A DNA stretch of 11,739 nucleotides from an uncultured Succinatimonas sp. Lineage in GTDB: Bacteria; Pseudomonadota; Gammaproteobacteria; Enterobacterales; Succinivibrionaceae. The stretch covers positions 1-11,739 of the forward strand of contig URKL01000030.1 in assembly GCA_900548485.1 (NCBI GenBank), given 5' to 3'. Position 1 is the stretch's first letter. Every line of letters begins with the position of its first letter. A program made the translations under genes and the position numbers. Positions 9,072-11,739 of the stretch are shown piece after piece. The notes below the pieces were generated by a model. It was not told the origin of the DNA and did not search any database. It was given only the letters and a program-made list of their open reading frames with translations.

Positions 9072-9322
9072 AACATGGGAGCGCAAAATTCCAAGTTTTA
9101 ATGTATGGCTATAGTGTTTCAGTCAGGAGTGTTTTACTGTTCAAGGTATTTGCAAATAATTAAGATTAGAGATCTGTTATCAAAATTTAGGCACAATAGG
9201 GAAGGCTATATAGGGGATTTCTCCATAATTTGGCTACTAATTTGATACTCAATATTGGGGGGATGTGTAAGCAGATGCTGTCTAAAAGACTAAACCTAAA
9301 TTAGGAATTTGTCTAAATAGTC

Positions 9323-9338
9323 TGTGAAAAGAATCACA
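9323..9338. promoter_or_regulatory. Perfect CRP-type core palindrome
   Basis: The bases read TGTGA, six nucleotides (AAAGAA), TCACA. This is the exact core of the gammaproteobacterial CRP (cAMP receptor protein) operator. The outer flanks do not extend the consensus. A chance match of ten fixed bases in a window of this length is expected about 0.01 times at even composition. Its centre (9330.5) lies about 155 bp before the likely rpsB start and more than 340 bp from the likely map start, too far for ordinary class I or II activation of either. Its target is therefore unclear. Site identity comes from sequence; binding is inferred. Confidence 0.5.
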
Positions 9339-9459
9339 ACAATGCCCCATTTAAGCACCTCGCCTTTGATAGTTTCTAAGGCTGTTGCCAGGAACGTTTC
9401 AGCTTTAATCAGAAAGGATGTCAAAGCCAAGATATTTTCTTAGATTGATGATAAAAAAA

Positions 9460-9479
9460 TTGACAATCCATGCTAAAAT
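9460..9479 (+). promoter_or_regulatory. Likely promoter of rpsB-tsf
   Basis: TGCTAAAAT at 9471-9479 is an extended -10 (TGn plus TAAAAT) placed in an A-rich tract, and would start transcription near 9486, giving a leader of about 148 nt. A consensus -35, TTGACA (9460-9465), is only 8 bp before that -10. It could instead pair with TATTGC (9481-9486) at 15 bp, which is a poor match. Either reading places the start at the left arm of the 9483-9511 hairpin or just beyond it. Confidence 0.55.
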
Positions 9480-9482
9480 GTA

Positions 9483-9528
9483 TTGCCTTTGTGTGACCTA
9501 TACAAAGGCAAATCTTTTAATCTTTTTT
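9483..9528 (+). promoter_or_regulatory. Attenuator-like hairpin at the start of the rpsB leader
   Basis: TTGCCTTTGT (9483-9492) pairs perfectly with ACAAAGGCAA (9502-9511), ten base pairs around a 9-nt loop. A T-rich tract follows, including TTTT at 9515-9518 and TTTTTT at 9523-9528. By shape this is an intrinsic terminator, although the T-run is set a few bases off the stem. It lies between the likely rpsB promoter and rpsB. It could be an attenuator, a protective 5' stem-loop, or the terminator of an unseen short upstream transcript. Confidence 0.5.
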
Positions 9529-9566
9529 GTTAAGAAAACACACACTGTCTTTTGCAATATTGTTCT

Positions 9567-9614
9567 GGGTGCCAGTTAAATGGTGGAATGATATGGGCAG
9601 TGGAGGCTTAACCC
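9567..9614 (+). promoter_or_regulatory. Possible S2-responsive leader structure of rpsB
   Basis: GGGTGCC (9567-9573) can pair with GGC-TTA-ACCC (9605-9614), a 7-bp helix with a 3-nt bulge on the 3' side, enclosing about 31 nt and ending 7 nt before the GAGG Shine-Dalgarno (9622-9625). A small alternative hairpin, CTGG/CCAG (9565-9575), competes with it. In E. coli, S2 represses rpsB-tsf through the rpsB leader, and that control is reported to be conserved in gammaproteobacteria. That this helix is the operator here is inference. Confidence 0.35.
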
Positions 9615-9633
9615 TATTTTTGAGGTATTTTAA

Positions 9634-10407
9634 ATGTCAACCATTTCTATGCGCGATATGCTCGAAGCAGGCGTTCACTTCGGTCACCAAACCCGTTACT
9701 GGAATCCTAAGATGAAGCAATACATCTTTGGTGCTCGTAATGGTATTCATATCATCAATTTAGAGAAGACCGTTGAGAACTTTGATGATGCTTTAAATTT
9801 CTTAAGCAGCACTGTCGCTCATAAGGGTAAGATCTTATTCGTAGGCACCAAGCGTGCAGCTTGCGATAAGATTGGTCCGGCTGCCGTTTCCTGCGGTCAA
9901 TTCTATGTTGATCACCGTTGGTTAGGCGGTATGCTCACTAACTGGAAGACTGTTCGTCAGTCCATCAAGCGTCTTAAGGACCTCGAGGCTCAGTCTCAGG
10001 ACGGTACTTTTGACAAACTGACTAAGAAAGAGGCTCTCTTACGTACTCGTGAGTTAGAGAAACTCAATCGTTCTTTAGGCGGTATTAAAGAGATGGGCGG
10101 TTTACCTGACGCTTTATTCGTAATCGACGCTGAAGTTGAGCACTTAGCTATCAAAGAAGCTAACAATCTGGGTATTCCGGTTGTTGCCGTTGTTGATACT
10201 AACTCTAATCCTGATGGCGTAAATTATGTTATTCCGGGTAACGACGACGCTATCCGCGCTGTTGACTTATACTTAAAGGGCGTTACTGAGACTGTTAACG
10301 CTGCCCGTGCCGAGATGGTTCGTGAAGAAACCGAGGCTCGTGCTCAGGCTGAGGCCCAGAAGGCTGCTGAGGCAACTGCCGCAGAAGAGGCTCCTAAGGC
10401 CGAATAA
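9634..10407 (+). CDS. rpsB: 30S ribosomal protein S2
   Basis: S2 binds late to the 30S subunit near S1 and is needed for translation. The 257 residues carry the family signatures: [12 protein letters not shown] at 6-17, GTKRAA at 71-76, [11 protein letters not shown] at 94-104, and [20 protein letters not shown] at 158-177, closely matching E. coli S2. The C-terminus is longer than in E. coli (241 aa): residues ~227-257 form an Ala/Glu-rich, probably helical tail that is variable in the family. GAGG at 9622-9625, 8 nt before the ATG, supports the start. First gene of rpsB-tsf-pyrH, divergent from map, with autoregulation by its own product expected from E. coli. Confidence 0.98.
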   Translation: MSTISMRDMLEAGVHFGHQTRYWNPKMKQYIFGARNGIHIINLEKTVENFDDALNFLSSTVAHKGKILFVGTKRAACDKIGPAAVSCGQFYVDHRWLGGMLTNWKTVRQSIKRLKDLEAQSQDGTFDKLTKKEALLRTRELEKLNRSLGGIKEMGGLPDALFVIDAEVEHLAIKEANNLGIPVVAVVDTNSNPDGVNYVIPGNDDAIRAVDLYLKGVTETVNAARAEMVREETEARAQAEAQKAAEATAAEEAPKAE

Positions 10408-10411
10408 TTTC

Positions 10412-10435
10412 TAAGGTTAATGTTATTTGACCTTA
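10412..10435 (+). promoter_or_regulatory. Weak hairpin just after rpsB
   Basis: TAAGGT (10412-10417) pairs with ACCTTA (10430-10435) across a 12-nt loop, starting 4 nt after the rpsB stop and just before the stronger 10445-10469 hairpin. The two may together stabilise the 3' end of rpsB mRNA. With six base pairs and a wide loop it could be chance. Confidence 0.3.
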
Positions 10436-10444
10436 ATTATAGTA

Positions 10445-10469
10445 AAAAGGCCGGTATATCCGGCCTTTT
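10445..10469 (+). terminator. Terminator/attenuator hairpin between rpsB and tsf
   Basis: AAAAGGCCGG (10445-10454) and CCGGCCTTTT (10460-10469) are perfect inverted repeats around TATAT. The core is GC-rich, but only four T residues follow, and they belong to the stem. A partial (leaky) terminator is the likely role, lowering tsf/pyrH transcription relative to rpsB or marking a processing point, since no separate tsf promoter is evident in the short remaining spacer. Confidence 0.6.
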
Positions 10470-10501
10470 GAGAATCTAGCTTTACAAGAGGAATAAACAA
10501 C

Positions 10502-11389
10502 ATGGCAAACGTAACTGCTGCTATGGTTAAAGAATTGCGCGACGCCACTGGTGCCGGTATGATGGATTGCAAAAAGGCTTTAGTTGCTGCTAATGGTGAC
10601 ATGGATGCTGCTATTGACGCAATGCGTAAGAGTGGTGCCGTTAAGGCCGCTAAAAAGGCTGGTCGTACTGCAGCTGAAGGCTTAATTGCTATTGCTTCTG
10701 AGGGTAATAAGGTTGCTTTAGTTGAGGTTAACTCTGAGACTGACTTTGCTGCTAAGAATGCTGAATTCGTTGAATTTGCTAAGAAAGCTGCTAAGGTTTG
10801 CTTAGACAACAATTGCTCTGATATCGAAGCTTTAAAGAACACTGTTTGCGATGGCGTTACCATGGCTGATGCTTTAACCGCTTTAGTTGGTAAGATTGGT
10901 GAGAACCTCCAATTACGTCGTTGCGCTTTAGTTGAGGCCTCTGATAATCAGACTTTAGGTGTTTACTTACACTCTAACAACCGTATTGGTGTTGTCGTTG
11001 TCTTAAATGGTGGCAACGAGGAAGTTGCTAAGCACGTTGCAATGCACGTTTGTGCTTCTAAGCCTCAGTTTGTTAAGCCTGAGGATGTTGCTGCTGAAGT
11101 TGTTGAGCACGAGCGCAACTTACAAATCGAAATCGCTATGAAGTCTGGCAAGCCACAGAACATTGCTGAGAAGATGGTTGAAGGCCGTATGAATAAGTTC
11201 ACCGGCGAAATCTCTCTTACCGGTCAGCCTTTCGTTATGAATCCTGAAATCTCTGTAGGTCAGATGTTAAAGGAGCACGGTGCTGATGCTGTTTCCTTTA
11301 TCCGTTTAGAGGTTGGTGAGGGTATCGAGAAGAAGACTCAGGACTTTGCTGCTGAAGTTCAGGCTCAGATGGCTGCTGCCAAGAAATAA
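10502..11389 (+). CDS. tsf: Translation elongation factor Ts
   Basis: EF-Ts is the nucleotide exchange factor that releases GDP from EF-Tu. The 295-residue product (E. coli 283) begins with the UBA-like domain and its signature ([16 protein letters not shown], 12-27). The T80-D81-F82 motif follows in [11 protein letters not shown] and inserts into EF-Tu. The core then contains the dimerisation region with a second family signature around residues 72-85, and the protein ends in an Ala/Lys-rich tail. GAGGA at 10488-10492 is the ribosome site, 9 nt from the ATG. It follows rpsB after a 94-nt spacer containing hairpins. Its TAA at 11387-11389 overlaps a possible alternative pyrH ATG. Fifteen of its 18 leucines use TTA and none CTG. 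Confidence 0.98.
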   Translation: MANVTAAMVKELRDATGAGMMDCKKALVAANGDMDAAIDAMRKSGAVKAAKKAGRTAAEGLIAIASEGNKVALVEVNSETDFAAKNAEFVEFAKKAAKVCLDNNCSDIEALKNTVCDGVTMADALTALVGKIGENLQLRRCALVEASDNQTLGVYLHSNNRIGVVVVLNGGNEEVAKHVAMHVCASKPQFVKPEDVAAEVVEHERNLQIEIAMKSGKPQNIAEKMVEGRMNKFTGEISLTGQPFVMNPEISVGQMLKEHGADAVSFIRLEVGEGIEKKTQDFAAEVQAQMAAAKK

Positions 11390-11403
11390 TGGACGGCCGG
11401 CAT

Positions 11404-11739
11404 ATGACAGCTGAGATAAAAAAACGTCGTATTTTACTTAAAATATCTGGCGAAGCATTAGGTGGTGACGGCGAGTTTGGTATTGATCCGCAGATCTTAG
11501 GTGCTACTGCTAAAGCTATTCGTGAAGTCCAATTAGCTGGAGTTCAGACTGTATTGGTTATAGGTGGTGGTAATATTTTCCGCGGTGCAGCTTTACAAAA
11601 GGCTGGTTTTGACCGAGTCGCTGGCGATCAGATGGGAATGCTTGCTACTGTGATGAATGGACTCGCTATGCGCGAGGAATTAAATCGTCAAGGTGGTAGC
11701 TGTGTGCTAATGACCGGAAGAACAAATCTCTTCTGGTGG
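11404..11739 (+). CDS. pyrH: UMP kinase (5' part, runs off the window)
   Basis: PyrH phosphorylates UMP to UDP in pyrimidine synthesis; bacterial forms are hexamers of the amino-acid-kinase fold. The 112 codons present show [13 protein letters not shown] (9-21), [11 protein letters not shown] (52-62) and [20 protein letters not shown] (74-93), all characteristic. The last dozen residues (after CVLMTG) no longer resemble the usual LMSAIPLNG-type continuation. I use the ATG at 11404, with the weak GGACGG at 11391-11396 as ribosome site. An in-frame ATG at 11389 overlapping the tsf stop (TAATG) would add five residues and is also plausible. It is third in rpsB-tsf-pyrH, as in E. coli. Confidence 0.93.
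   Translation, partial: MTAEIKKRRILLKISGEALGGDGEFGIDPQILGATAKAIREVQLAGVQTVLVIGGGNIFRGAALQKAGFDRVAGDQMGMLATVMNGLAMREELNRQGGSCVLMTGRTNLFWW

Larger units (their letters stand above)
8887..9633. other. Divergent map-rpsB intergenic region (747 bp)
   Basis: This is the only long stretch without an established gene. From left to right I see: the map ribosome site and leader with a hairpin (8932-8952), a possible 33-codon ORF (8970-9071, +), a minus-strand extended -10 (8994-9002), a T8GCA7 palindrome (9019-9035), a perfect CRP-core palindrome (9323-9338), an open 47-codon minus-strand frame without an ATG (9296-9439), the rpsB promoter area (9460-9479), an attenuator-like hairpin (9483-9528) and further leader pairing (9567-9614). 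Between 9072 and 9295 I see nothing beyond weak inverted repeats. No tRNA or known housekeeping RNA was recognised. Confidence 0.8.

Noticed and set aside
9113..9135. Direct repeat AGTGTTT (9113-9119 and 9128-9134) and CAGT/ACTG dyad
   Set aside because: Too short to stand out in an AT-rich spacer; no further copies or CRISPR-like array.
9280..9323. Nested dyads GTCT/AGAC, AGACTA/TAGTCT and CCTAA/TTAGG
   Set aside because: Each arm is only 4-6 bp and the pairings compete; no terminator tail or known RNA family fits.
9072..9480. 6S RNA, SRP RNA, RNase P RNA or tRNA in the spacer
   Set aside because: I looked for their conserved sequences and cloverleaf features and found none.
9527..9715. 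62-codon + strand open frame running into rpsB
   Set aside because: It overlaps the rpsB leader and start in a different frame, has no convincing ribosome site and gives an unremarkable peptide; the rpsB frame is certain.
10423..10863. 146-codon minus-strand open frame opposite tsf
   Set aside because: It is a shadow of the biased Ala/Lys-rich tsf codons; its Ala/Ser/Leu-rich translation mirrors tsf and it has no independent start signals.

Overview
The window is a moderately AT-rich stretch of a gammaproteobacterial chromosome. Two conserved neighbourhoods point there: the map-glnD-dapD / rpsB-tsf-pyrH divergent arrangement, laid out as in E. coli, and the tail of a six-subunit Na+-translocating NADH:quinone reductase operon (nqrDEF). 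Leucine is coded mainly by TTA even in the highly expressed rpsB and tsf genes, so this is not a close enterobacterial relative. An anaerobic or rumen/gut lineage such as Succinivibrionaceae would fit, but that is a guess from general style, not a demonstrated placement.

Layout: (1) 1-2555, + strand: the probable last codons of nqrC, then nqrD, nqrE and nqrF tightly packed and closed by a strong intrinsic terminator. (2) 2556-4535, + strand: a stand-alone gene for an unrecognised 618-residue exported protein with paired cysteines. (3) 4539-4565: a hairpin between convergent genes, probably ending the minus-strand operon. (4) 4573-8886, - strand: map, glnD and dapD as one operon read map to glnD to dapD, with a 1-nt gap at the first junction and no gap between the glnD stop and the dapD Shine-Dalgarno at the second. 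(5) 8887-9633: a 747-bp divergent spacer with no established gene. It holds candidate promoters for both sides, a hairpin in the map leader, a possible 33-codon membrane peptide, a perfect CRP-type palindrome, and a structured rpsB leader. (6) 9634-11739, + strand: rpsB, tsf and the first 112 codons of pyrH, with two hairpins in the rpsB-tsf spacer.

Functionally, NqrDEF supply the cytoplasmic NADH-oxidising subunit and two membrane Fe-S subunits of a respiratory sodium pump. Map, S2 and EF-Ts serve protein synthesis, PyrH makes UDP, GlnD senses nitrogen status, and DapD makes lysine/peptidoglycan precursor. No mobile element, CRISPR array, tRNA or rRNA is visible. Nothing amounts to a clear new system. 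The best leads are the unknown exported protein, the orphan CRP-like site, the attenuator-like hairpin in the rpsB leader, and the small ORF lying antisense to the likely map promoter.
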